From positions 21,162 to 34,073 of the forward strand of contig DFBT01000036.1 of NCBI GenBank assembly GCA_002366725.1: a stretch of DNA of 12,912 nt, given 5' to 3'. Made by a program: the position numbers and the translations under genes. The notes beneath the pieces are model-generated. The model saw nothing but the letters and a program-made list of their open reading frames with translations, searched no databases and was not told the DNA's origin. Origin of the DNA: Caldifarciminota bacterium UBA3073. Lineage in GTDB: Bacteria > Hydrothermota > UBA3073. Shown here in pieces: positions 1 through 6,435 of this stretch. How positions within the stretch are numbered: position 1 is the first letter of the stretch; every line of letters starts with the position of its first letter.

Positions 1-2
1 GA

Positions 3-31
3 ATTATATCACTACATTTTGCGAATGTCAA
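3..31 (-). promoter_or_regulatory. Near-consensus sigma70-type promoter, leftward
   Basis: Read on the minus strand, TTGACA lies at 31-26 and TATAAT at 8-3, separated by exactly 17 bases. The base pattern TG-n before the -10 box also gives an extended -10. The transcript would start close to or beyond the left edge of the window, so the gene it serves is not visible. It mirrors the rightward promoter at 98-126: both begin with CCTTGACATT and end with GTGATATAAT, so they look like products of one promoter design. Confidence 0.75.
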
Positions 32-51
32 GGAAAAAAATTTAATCACCG

Positions 52-75
52 ACCCGGAAGGTCTCGAAACCGGGT
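52..75. repeat. Inverted repeat between divergent promoters
   Basis: ACCCGG at 52-57 pairs with CCGGGT at 70-75 around a 12-base loop. The element lies between the two -35 boxes and upstream of both expected start sites, so neither promoter would transcribe it. That makes a DNA-level operator more likely than an RNA hairpin. No binding protein can be named from the sequence, and a chance 6-bp stem cannot be excluded. Confidence 0.35.
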
Positions 76-97
76 AATCCCGTGGTTGCTTTTTCCC

Positions 98-126
98 TTG
101 ACATTTTCACTTTCCTGTGATATAAT
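98..126 (+). promoter_or_regulatory. Consensus extended -10 promoter of the DUF212 gene
   Basis: TTGACA at 98-103 and TATAAT at 121-126 are separated by 17 bases, and TG at 118-119 gives an extended -10. Transcription should start near 132-134, leaving a leader of about 37 bases before the ATG at 171. The match to the housekeeping consensus is complete, which predicts strong, weakly regulated transcription unless a repressor acts here. Confidence 0.8.
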
Positions 127-170
127 ATGAAGATTTTTAACCCTGTAGAGATTTAAATTACATCGGGACA

Positions 171-617
171 ATGGATTTTTTCCCTCAAATATTTAAGAAC
201 AAGGTATTTCTTGCCACATTCTTCGCCTGGTTGATTGCTCAGTGTCTCAAGGTAACCCTGGGAATAATAAAGAACAAGAGATTTGATTTCAGATGGTTTC
301 TTGACACGGGCGGCATGCCCAGTTCACATTCATCGGGTGTTGCCGCCATGGCTACATCGATCGGTATGGCCCTTGGCTTCGACTCTCCAATATTTGCAAT
401 GGCGCTGTTGTTCGCACTGGTAGTGATGTTCGATGCACAGGGTGTCAGACGAGCTGCGGGAAAACAGGCTGAGATATTAAACAGGATCATAGAGGATATT
501 CAATTTAAGAGAAAGGTCGGGGAGGATAGACTTAAGGAGTTGCTGGGTCATACTCGCTTCGAGGTTTTCGCGGGAGCAGTTGTGGGGGTATTGGTTGCTT
601 TCTTTCTATTTCGGTAG
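171..617 (+). CDS. Divergent PAP2 family membrane protein (DUF212, YuiD-like)
   Basis: This 148-residue protein belongs to the divergent PAP2/acid phosphatase-related family (DUF212) found widely in bacteria and plants. Family motifs are clear: GGMPSSHS at 47-54, DAQGVRRAAG at 88-97 followed by a QAxxLN stretch, and LGHTRFEVFAG at 125-135. Hydrophobic segments near residues 12-32, 54-85 and 131-147 suggest three or four membrane spans. The family resembles PAP2 lipid phosphatases, but its biochemical activity is not firmly established, so I give no substrate. Start site: ATG at 171, with only a weak GGGA just upstream. The gene has its own consensus promoter at 98-126 and is the only clear plus-strand gene here. 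Its 3' end overlaps the end of the convergent TilS C-terminal gene by 70 bases, with no terminator hairpin between them. Confidence 0.88.
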   Translation: MDFFPQIFKNKVFLATFFAWLIAQCLKVTLGIIKNKRFDFRWFLDTGGMPSSHSSGVAAMATSIGMALGFDSPIFAMALLFALVVMFDAQGVRRAAGKQAEILNRIIEDIQFKRKVGEDRLKELLGHTRFEVFAGAVVGVLVAFFLFR

Positions 618-1255
618 ACACGGAGAAGGAGTTTAATTACAAGGACTTTTCGGGTGTCTTCTGTTATGGGAGCCATGTTTGACCTTCTATATCCCGCAAT
701 CCAGAGAATATTATCGTTGCGGTCCACAACAAGTGGGATGAGTTCTCTTTTGTAGGCGGGAATTTTGTCGTCTATAAATACATCCTTCAATTTCTTTTTT
801 CCCCGGAATCCAAATGGTGTGAATATGTCGCCCGCTCTTCTGTGCCTTATTATGAGCGGAGACAATACATTATCTATGTCGAAGTAGACTGCGTTCTTTG
901 AGCCAACCAGGTCGTTTAGGGGCTCGATGTGCTTCACGGGGACAATCCTTGTTTCCATAATACAGTCGGGTAATTTGAGTTTTCCCTCCAGGGGGAGCGT
1001 CCGTTGAGCGCGGTTGTGGCTCAAATCATTCACCGTCCTTTCTATAATCAGTCTAGCGTAGTCTCTGTGTGCAACAATTCCCCGAAGGTCTATCCTCTTC
1101 CCCGTCTTGTTTTCCTCAAGCAGAGAGAGGATGTATTCTACATACTTCTTTTCAGGTGGGGTATTCATAAGCAAAAGTGCCCTTTTTACTACCCGCATTC
1201 TGACCCCACGGCGGTATTTTACGAGCTTATCCGTATTTATGATTACTTTATTCAT
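548..1255 (-). CDS. tilS: tRNA(Ile)-lysidine synthetase C-terminal half (split TilS)
   Basis: These 235 residues match the second half of TilS, the enzyme that converts C34 of tRNA-Ile(CAU) to lysidine so it reads AUA instead of AUG. Residues 5-30 resemble the end of the substrate-binding helical domain, and 40-75 the following TilS linker region. The C-terminal domain is obvious: RAGDIFTPFG at 140-149, then KKLKDVFIDDKIP at 154-166, PLVVD and WIAGYR near 174-190. It has no PP-loop. That part is in the gene just upstream (1278-2024), which ends 22 bases before this ATG in another frame. Added lengths (248+235) equal a normal full-length TilS. No ribosome site lies directly before the ATG; a TAG two codons upstream in frame rules out a longer start. 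The last ~23 residues are encoded across the convergent DUF212 gene and look like a basic, non-conserved tail. Confidence 0.85.
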   Translation of the reverse strand: MNKVIINTDKLVKYRRGVRMRVVKRALLLMNTPPEKKYVEYILSLLEENKTGKRIDLRGIVAHRDYARLIIERTVNDLSHNRAQRTLPLEGKLKLPDCIMETRIVPVKHIEPLNDLVGSKNAVYFDIDNVLSPLIIRHRRAGDIFTPFGFRGKKKLKDVFIDDKIPAYKRELIPLVVDRNDNILWIAGYRRSNMAPITEDTRKVLVIKLLLRVYRNRKKATNTPTTAPAKTSKRV

Positions 1256-1269
1256 ATGCTAAAAGCCAT
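1252..1269 (-). other. Possible coupling minicistron between tilS halves
   Basis: A five-codon frame (M-A-F-S-I-stop) lies in the gap between the two tilS halves. A ribosome-binding GAGG at 1279-1276, overlapping the stop codon of the N-terminal half, is six bases before its ATG. Its TGA overlaps the ATG of the C-terminal half as ATGA. This would let ribosomes ending on the first half reload and restart on the second. It is inferred purely from layout and could be coincidence. Confidence 0.3.
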
Positions 1270-1277
1270 TACAGTCC

Positions 1278-2024
1278 TCACTCGGTTTTCGCCACATCAT
1301 CCCATACCTTGCCTATCAGCGACTCTATTACCTCCTCGTCGGACTCAAGGGTATCGCGCAGGCGCATGAGTCTCTCTCCGAAATCGGGGAGTGTATCCAG
1401 TAGGTGGGGAACGAGTTTATGTCGTATGAGATTGCGTTTTATAGATAGGTCGAGGTTGGATTTATCCATCCGGTACGGGATGGAACGGGAACTCAGAAAC
1501 CGAAGGATTTCATCTCTGTATGTGCGGATGAGGGGACGGATGATATTGTCTCTCTCCGGCGGGATGAGCGAGAGTCCCTTGAGTCCCGTGCCCCTGTCTA
1601 TCCGCAAGAAGAATGTCTCTATCTGATCGTTCAGGGTGTGACCCGTTGCGATCAAATCGAGATGGAGTTCCTCCCGTTTTTCGGTCAGGAATTTGTACCT
1701 TATTCTTCTCGCCGCAACTTCGAGAGAGAGAGAATTTTCTCTCGCAAATCCGGGAACATCCACAGAATGTACAATACAGGGAATACCAATATTTCTGCAG
1801 GTATTTTTGACGAAATCTGCGTCTTTCCGGGAATTTTCTCTTATGCAGTGGTCAAGGTGGGCTGCCTGAATGTCATCTATTCCAATGTCGTCTTTAATTT
1901 CGAGAAGAATGTGAAGCAAGGCAATGGAATCGGCACCACCCGAGCAAGCAACCAGGATGCTATTTCCCTTCTTTATCAGATCGTAATAACTTATCGTGTT
2001 TCTTACGGCGGGGAGAATGTTCAT
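1278..2024 (-). CDS. tilS: tRNA(Ile)-lysidine synthetase N-terminal catalytic half (split TilS)
   Basis: This 248-residue protein is the ATP-binding half of TilS, which adenylates C34 of tRNA-Ile2 and attaches lysine. The PP-loop SGGADS is at residues 28-33. It is followed by family blocks: AAHLDHCIRENS, then EVAARRIRYKFL, then GHTLNDQIETFFLRIDRGTGLKGL, and the RNLIRHKLVPHL start of the helical substrate domain. It stops (TGA at 1280-1278) at the linker where the family normally continues into its C-terminal domains; those are in the next gene at 548-1255. Twenty bases separate it from the end of pnp and I see no strong ribosome site, so coupling to pnp is likely. Some bacteria have short TilS proteins, so this half could keep activity alone, but the retained second half suggests the two work together or that the gene is decaying. 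Confidence 0.9.
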   Translation of the reverse strand: MNILPAVRNTISYYDLIKKGNSILVACSGGADSIALLHILLEIKDDIGIDDIQAAHLDHCIRENSRKDADFVKNTCRNIGIPCIVHSVDVPGFARENSLSLEVAARRIRYKFLTEKREELHLDLIATGHTLNDQIETFFLRIDRGTGLKGLSLIPPERDNIIRPLIRTYRDEILRFLSSRSIPYRMDKSNLDLSIKRNLIRHKLVPHLLDTLPDFGERLMRLRDTLESDEEVIESLIGKVWDDVAKTE

Positions 2025-2044
2025 TACAGACTAAGAACTGAATA

Positions 2045-4084
2045 TTATTCAACTGCTTTCTTTGATAACTGAACCCTGCCCTGTTCATCTATTCCTATTA
2101 CCTTGCATTTGACCTCTTCGCCGATCTTCAACTCGTCTTCAACGGATTTCACACGGTGGTGAGCCAGCTGGGATATGTGAATCATGCCATCTTTACCGGG
2201 TAGTATCTCAACAAATGCGCCGAATGGAAGTATGCGTTTGACCGTTCCGAGGTACACCTTCCCAACCTCTACTTCCTCTACGAGTTGTTTGACAAGTTTT
2301 TCGGCGAGTTCAACCGATTCTTTCGTCTCTCCGGAGATGAACACCTTGCCCTCATCATTTATCTCTATATTTGCTCCACTCTCTTCACAGAGATTCCTGA
2401 TTACCTTACCACCCGGGCCTATAACCTGACCAATTTTCTCCTTTGGAACGGAGATTACCCTCAATTTGGGGGCATATTGAGAAATCTCTTCTCTGGGGGA
2501 TGATATGGAACTGTTCATTACTTTGAGTATTTCCATTCTCGTTTCCTTTGCCTTTGCGAGAGCATCTGAAAGTGTTTGGATGTCTATCGACTCTTTCTTT
2601 ATATCAAGTTGTAGAGCAGTTATTCCGTCGAGGGTGCCCACAACCTTGAAATCCATGTCACCGTAGTGGTCTTCTTCTCCCGTTATATCTGTCAGTATTA
2701 TATCATCGATAAGTCCCATCGCTATTCCCGCAACATTGCATTTCAGGGGAACTCCGGCATCCATAAGGGCGAGTGCCCCACCGCAGACGGTTGCCATAGA
2801 GGATGAACCGTTGGAGGCGAGAATATCCGATACAATCCTTATCGTGTACGGGAATATCTCTTGCGGTGGAAGGACGGTGGAGATGGCCTTCTCTGCAAGC
2901 GCTCCGTGCCCTATCTCTCTTCTCCCGGGGTTGAACATCCGTTTGACTTCTCCGACAGAAAATGGCGGAAAGTTATAATGAAGCATAAATGATTTAAAAG
3001 ACTGCCCCTCAAGTGCTTCTATTCTCTGCTCATCTGCCATAGTTCCAAGTGTAACGGTGCATAAAGCCTGTGTTTCTCCCCTTCGGAATATAGCCGAGCC
3101 GTGAGTTCTGGGAAGGATTCCAACCTCGCAAGTGATATTCCTCAAGTCGGCGGACTTTCTCCCATCTATCCTCATTCCACTTTTTATATTTTCTCTCACT
3201 ATTTCAGATTCCAGTTTATCGAAGAGATAATTCACTATATTTTCATATTCTTCATCGAATTCTTCCTTTACCTCCGTTATGAGCGCGTTGATCTTCTCGC
3301 TTCTTTCCTTCTTAACGGGGATCTTAAGTAACTTCTCGAGGTTTCCCCGGGCAATTTCTCTTATCTTCTTTTCGATATCGTCGTAGCTCTCCGGAGAAAG
3401 AGAGATTTTTTCCTTGCCATTTACTGAAATTATTCTCTCTTGTAGTTCTATAATTTTCTCAATTTCCCCTTCCGCAAGACGAAGAGCCTCTATTATAAGG
3501 GATTCTTTCAGTTCATGAGCACCCGCCTCAATGGTTGTTATTCCCTTTTTTGTACCCACGGCAACCAGATTGAGTTCCGATTCTGCCAGTTCGCCGAAGC
3601 TGGGATTTATGACGAATTCTCCGTTGAGCCTGCCAATTCTCACCGCACCAACGGGGCCCGTAAACGGGATGGGAGAAATTGCAAGTGATAGACTTGCCCC
3701 TATGACTCCCAGTATGTCTGCGTCGTTTATTCCATCCTGTGAGAGAACCGTGCTTATCAACTGAACCTCTCTTCTCAGATGTTCAGATAGGAGTGGTCTG
3801 ATGGGTCTGTCCATGAGTCTTGAAGATAGTATTTCTTTTTCCGTTGGTCTTCCCTCTCTCTTAAAAAAACCACCCGGAATTTTACCCGCCGCGTAGGCTC
3901 TTTCCCTGTAGTCACAGGTGAGTGGTATGAAACCCATAAAGTCAGATTCCCGTCTTGAGAAGCAGGCGGTCGAGAGAACTACGGTATCACCATATTTTAC
4001 CAGGCAGGAACCATCTGCTTGGAACGCCATGTCTCCGGTAGCAATTGATAATTGTCTATTGCCCAGCTCTATTTCTTTTTCCAT
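2045..4084 (-). CDS. pnp: Polyribonucleotide nucleotidyltransferase (PNPase)
   Basis: PNPase degrades RNA 3' to 5' using phosphate and releases nucleoside diphosphates; it works in the cytoplasm as a trimer, often in degradosomes. The 679-residue protein has every expected part: a first RNase PH domain with FFKREGRP at 73-80, an all-helical linker around 230-300, and a second RNase PH domain starting at RIDGRK (305-310). That second domain carries SNGSSSM at 424-430 and the catalytic EDHYGDMDFK at 471-480. A KH domain with GPGGK at 556-560 and an S1 domain at about 608-676 close the protein. Length is slightly under the usual 700 or so. A strong ribosome site (GGGAGG) precedes the ATG. It lies 33 bases after rpsO, the classic rpsO-pnp pair, and ends 20 bases before tilS. 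Confidence 0.98.
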   Translation of the reverse strand: MEKEIELGNRQLSIATGDMAFQADGSCLVKYGDTVVLSTACFSRRESDFMGFIPLTCDYRERAYAAGKIPGGFFKREGRPTEKEILSSRLMDRPIRPLLSEHLRREVQLISTVLSQDGINDADILGVIGASLSLAISPIPFTGPVGAVRIGRLNGEFVINPSFGELAESELNLVAVGTKKGITTIEAGAHELKESLIIEALRLAEGEIEKIIELQERIISVNGKEKISLSPESYDDIEKKIREIARGNLEKLLKIPVKKERSEKINALITEVKEEFDEEYENIVNYLFDKLESEIVRENIKSGMRIDGRKSADLRNITCEVGILPRTHGSAIFRRGETQALCTVTLGTMADEQRIEALEGQSFKSFMLHYNFPPFSVGEVKRMFNPGRREIGHGALAEKAISTVLPPQEIFPYTIRIVSDILASNGSSSMATVCGGALALMDAGVPLKCNVAGIAMGLIDDIILTDITGEEDHYGDMDFKVVGTLDGITALQLDIKKESIDIQTLSDALAKAKETRMEILKVMNSSISSPREEISQYAPKLRVISVPKEKIGQVIGPGGKVIRNLCEESGANIEINDEGKVFISGETKESVELAEKLVKQLVEEVEVGKVYLGTVKRILPFGAFVEILPGKDGMIHISQLAHHRVKSVEDELKIGEEVKCKVIGIDEQGRVQLSKKAVE

Positions 4085-4117
4085 AATTTTGATCCTCCCT
4101 TGTATTCTATATTTAAA

Positions 4118-4381
4118 TTATTTCCTAAGTCCCAATTTTTTTATGACAGTGTAATATCGCTTGCTGTCTTTTCGAAGTAGATAATTTAGGAGTTTCCGTC
4201 TCCTATTCACCATTTTTATGAGGCCTACCCTTGAGTGGACATCCTTTGGGTGTCTTTTAAAGTGCTCCTGGAGGGTGGTTATTTGATGTGTGAGCAATGC
4301 TATCTGTACATCGGGTGAGCCTGAATCATTTTTGTGTATGCGGAATTTCTTCATTATCTTCTGTTTTCCATTTTTTTCCAT
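4118..4381 (-). CDS. rpsO: 30S ribosomal protein S15
   Basis: S15 binds the central domain of 16S rRNA early in 30S assembly and forms bridge contacts with the 50S subunit. The 87-residue protein is close to the usual 88-89. Its signature runs through FRIHKNDSGSPDVQIALLT at about 13-31, then H-x3-HPKDVHSRVGL and MVNRRRKLLNYL, ending in the usual basic tail. A very strong ribosome site (GGGGAGG at 4392-4386) lies just before the ATG. It is followed after 33 bases by pnp, an arrangement conserved across bacteria. In several phyla S15 represses its own mRNA through a leader structure; the 200-base leader here shows repeats but no leader fold I can recognise. Confidence 0.98.
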   Translation of the reverse strand: MEKNGKQKIMKKFRIHKNDSGSPDVQIALLTHQITTLQEHFKRHPKDVHSRVGLIKMVNRRRKLLNYLLRKDSKRYYTVIKKLGLRK

Positions 4382-4434
4382 ATCTCCTCCCCATCTCGCA
4401 TTGTAAAAATAACTACAGAACTTCGGTTTTTAGG

Positions 4435-4521
4435 ACGCAGATGCACGCAGATATTCACAGATAAACAAAAATCTTTGGAATATGAATAAAATAATCGGTG
4501 TAATTAGCGTAAATCTGTCCC
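4435..4521. repeat. Helically phased intergenic repeat
   Basis: ACGCAGAT occurs at 4435-4442 and 4445-4452, and a variant CACAGAT at 4456-4462, so the units repeat every 10-11 bases. The rest, to about 4521, is AT-rich and ends in GTAAATCTGTCC. A related block (TCAC-GATAAACACAGATT) lies at 8121-8139. It forms most of the 200-base gap between ribF and rpsO; no RNA gene or promoter is convincing there. Confidence 0.6.
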
Positions 4522-4552
4522 GCTTTCTTCGGGATCCCGCCAAAGGCGGGAC
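4518..4552. repeat. GC-rich double hairpin, copy 1
   Basis: Two hairpins stand side by side: TCCCG/CGGGA (4518-4522 with 4530-4534) and TCCCGCC-AAA-GGCGGGA (4535-4551). The blocks CGGGATCCCGC and GGCGGGAC recur in copy 2 at 5559-5590. It would be transcribed in the ribF-rpsO leader. Neither arm is followed by a U-run, so it does not look like a standard terminator. Confidence 0.65.
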
Positions 4553-4581
4553 GTCCGATTGTCTTTCTTTTTTGATGCTGA

Positions 4582-5508
4582 TTATAGTATAAATCTGTCT
4601 TTTAATGTCCTCCTCGCAATCTTCTCGTCCTTGTCTATTGCCTTCTGCAGTTTATCGATGCTGTTGAACATGATATGTCTGCGCAGAAAGTGCACAAAGT
4701 AGACCTCGACCAACCTTCCCGTAATTTCCCGATTAAAATCGAGAATATGGACTTCAAATACGCTGTTAGCCCCCGCACTTTCGTCTTTAAAGGTTGGTCT
4801 TTGGCCTATGGATATCAGGCAGTCGTACTTCTTTTTCCCCAGTCTGACCCTCCCGACATAGACGCCGTCCATAGGTATGCATTTTTGTTTGGGAATATCC
4901 AGGTTTGCGGTTGGTCTACCGATCTCTTTCCCCCTTCCACTCCCTTTTATTACTCTACCTTTCACAGAATACCGTCGCCCGAGCAATCTGTTGGCAATGC
5001 ATACAGTGCCGAGTTTTATATTCTTTCTGATCCGGGAGGAGGATATTCTGGCACCATCAATCGTTGTAAGGGGGAGTACGGTCAATTTTATTCCCCTCTT
5101 TTCACCGATGGTCGCCAATGTCTTTGGAGAACCCTTTTGACCTTGACCGAACCTATGGTTTGCGCCAACTATTACCTCCTTTGCCTTGATATAACTGAGT
5201 ATATAATCAATGAAATCCTCGGGTCCGAACTGGGCGAGTGTCATGTTAAAGGGAAGTATGAGAAGATTCTCCATATTGAGGTCCCTCATGAGTTTAATCT
5301 TTTTGTCGAGTGTACAGAGGCAGCAGAACGGCCGACGTGAAAGGACAACCTGTGGATGGGGCTCAAAGGTTATTATGAGATGGCTCCCCCTGTTTCTCAT
5401 CGCCGCGAGAATTTTCCAATGTCCTCTGTGGACTCCGTCAAATGAAGCCCATGTAATGGCATTAACGCATAACCCCTTTGTCTCTTGTATATTGGTAAAG
5501 ACCTGCAT
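4582..5508 (-). CDS. ribF: Bifunctional riboflavin kinase / FAD synthetase
   Basis: RibF phosphorylates riboflavin to FMN and adenylates FMN to FAD in the cytoplasm. The N-terminal nucleotidyltransferase domain shows FDGVHRGH at about 23-30, TFEPHP near 47-52 and SSSRIR at 156-161. The C-terminal kinase domain shows the glycine-rich GRVIKGSGRGKEIG loop, then GRPTANL at 197-203, SIGQRPTF and FEVHILDF. Length (308) is normal. I place the start at ATG 5508 rather than the GTG six bases upstream, because that GTG falls within the GAG-TGG stretch that would serve as the ribosome site. The usual Gly before Phe-Asp-Gly (GxFDG) reads Ala-Ser here, a mild variant. No FMN riboswitch motif precedes it. 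It sits between truB and rpsO, as in many bacteria. Confidence 0.96.
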   Translation of the reverse strand: MQVFTNIQETKGLCVNAITWASFDGVHRGHWKILAAMRNRGSHLIITFEPHPQVVLSRRPFCCLCTLDKKIKLMRDLNMENLLILPFNMTLAQFGPEDFIDYILSYIKAKEVIVGANHRFGQGQKGSPKTLATIGEKRGIKLTVLPLTTIDGARISSSRIRKNIKLGTVCIANRLLGRRYSVKGRVIKGSGRGKEIGRPTANLDIPKQKCIPMDGVYVGRVRLGKKKYDCLISIGQRPTFKDESAGANSVFEVHILDFNREITGRLVEVYFVHFLRRHIMFNSIDKLQKAIDKDEKIARRTLKDRFIL

Positions 5509-5558
5509 GACCACTCAAATGAAATGTAAATATTAAAAATCAAATATCAAAAATATCA

Positions 5559-5590
5559 CCGCCGTTGGCGGGATCCCGCTATGGCGGGAC
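5559..5590. repeat. GC-rich double hairpin, copy 2
   Basis: CCGCC-GTT-GGCGG (5559-5571) is followed by TCCCGC-TATG-GCGGGA (5574-5589). It shares CGGGATCCCGC (5569-5579) and GGCGGGAC (5583-5590) with copy 1 at 4518-4552, while loops and outer stems differ. This looks like a REP-type palindromic unit. Confidence 0.65.
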
Positions 5591-5661
5591 ATATTAAAAT
5601 GTAAAAATGTCTTTGTGCCCCAATACACCGAGAAATATCGTCGCATATTTGATTTTTGATT

Positions 5662-5708
5662 TGTCCATACGGATCTCATACGAGTCTGTGACCTGTCCAT
5701 ACGGATCT
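5662..5708. repeat. Direct repeat, TGTCCATACGGATCT x2
   Basis: The 15-base unit occurs at 5662-5676 and 5694-5708, giving a 32-base period. Its core TCCATACGGATC is present once more in the opposite orientation at 8098-8087, upstream of accB. It is thus a dispersed unit rather than a local duplication only. Confidence 0.7.
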
Positions 5709-5722
5709 TGAGACGGATAATT

Positions 5723-6424
5723 TTACATTTTAATTTTTGATTTTTGAATTGGGGTTAGTGGGATGCATCTTGAAATAATTTTCTCTCTATCTCTCAATTC
5801 GTCTACTGTGAGGGCATCGTGGAATGTATATTCTCCCATCCTTGTCCTCACAAGCCTCCTTGTATGGGCTCCAACACCGAGCCTGTCTCCAATATCTCTT
5901 ACCAGCGCCCGTACATAAAAACCCCTTCCGCAAACTACCCCGAGTCGAAAATATGGAAAAGAGTAGGAGAGGATGTCTATACTTTTTACGGAGACCTTTC
6001 TTGATTTTCTCTCTACTGTCCTTCCGCTTCGTGCAATTTTGTAGAGTCTTTTGCCGCCAACCTTTATTGCAGAATACATCGGCGGGGTCTGATATATCTC
6101 ACCCACGAATTCCCCAATTACCCGTTTGAAGTCACTCAAGGGTATATCTCTGACTACGCTTCTCTCTATCACCTTTCCCGATGCATCGTCTGTATCAGTC
6201 TTCTCGCCGAGTTTTCCCTCCACCCAGTATTCCTTCTCCTTATCCATGAACTCTTCGACAAGTTTGGTAGCCTTTCCCAGACAAAGAATTAAGAGACCCG
6301 ATGCCTCTTTGTCGAGCGTTCCCGTGTGGCCAATTTTCTTTATTCCCGTGGTGTTTCTTGTTAGTTTTACGATGTCAAAAGAACTCCATGAAACTGGTTT
6401 ATTAACCACAAGAAAGCCGTCCAT
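5723..6424 (-). CDS. truB: tRNA pseudouridine(55) synthase, short form
   Basis: TruB makes pseudouridine 55 in the T-loop of tRNAs and also acts as a tRNA folding chaperone. The catalytic domain is intact: VNKPVSWSSFD at 7-17, the GHTGTLDKEASGLL block at 32-45 with nucleophile Asp38, QTPPMYSAIKVGGKRLY at 112-128, and GRGFYVRALVRDIG at 166-179. The protein is 233 residues where about 290-310 is common. It ends just after the ISRCIPL segment, where other TruB proteins continue into a C-terminal RNA-binding (PUA-like) domain. The last eight residues (IQKSKIKM) and the stop are encoded by the AT-rich repeat, so the short form may result from repeat invasion. The start lies 11 bases after the PorV-like gene, without a clear ribosome site, which suggests translational coupling. 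Confidence 0.95.
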   Translation of the reverse strand: MDGFLVVNKPVSWSSFDIVKLTRNTTGIKKIGHTGTLDKEASGLLILCLGKATKLVEEFMDKEKEYWVEGKLGEKTDTDDASGKVIERSVVRDIPLSDFKRVIGEFVGEIYQTPPMYSAIKVGGKRLYKIARSGRTVERKSRKVSVKSIDILSYSFPYFRLGVVCGRGFYVRALVRDIGDRLGVGAHTRRLVRTRMGEYTFHDALTVDELRDREKIISRCIPLTPIQKSKIKM

Positions 6425-6435
6425 AGAAACAGAGA

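Larger units (their letters stand above)
5535..5751. repeat. AT-rich intergenic repeat cluster reaching into truB
   Basis: The gap between truB and ribF is a nest of repeats. AAAAATCAAATATCAAAA at 5535-5552 recurs exactly at 8564-8581 and in inverted form near 5644-5656. TTAAAATGTAAAA near 5594-5606 pairs with TTTTACATTTTAA at 5721-5733. Inside lie the second GC-rich double hairpin and two direct copies of TGTCCATACGGATCT. The right arm covers the last codons and stop of truB. No promoter or RNA gene is evident in the gap. Confidence 0.65.

Noticed and set aside
1255..1280. Simple stop-codon read-through or one-base frameshift joining the tilS halves
   Set aside because: The first frame has TGA then TAA close together, and the second frame has an in-frame TAG before its ATG, so neither read-through of one stop nor one shift would fuse them.
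4518..4570. Rho-independent terminator after ribF
   Set aside because: The hairpins are good, but on the minus strand no T-run follows the stem, and in the plus direction there is no upstream gene needing termination.
4581..4610. Promoter ahead of rpsO using TATAAT at 4586-4581
   Set aside because: The -10 matches, but at the proper spacing there is no recognisable -35 box; kept out for lack of support.
4675..5340. A 221-codon plus-strand open frame opposite ribF
   Set aside because: It lies wholly antisense to a clear ribF with all its motifs, has no recognisable domain and no ribosome site; it is a shadow frame.
5509..5722. Possible FMN riboswitch upstream of ribF
   Set aside because: The region is made of AT-rich and GC-rich repeats; the conserved FMN aptamer blocks such as AGGGGCAGGGTG are not present.
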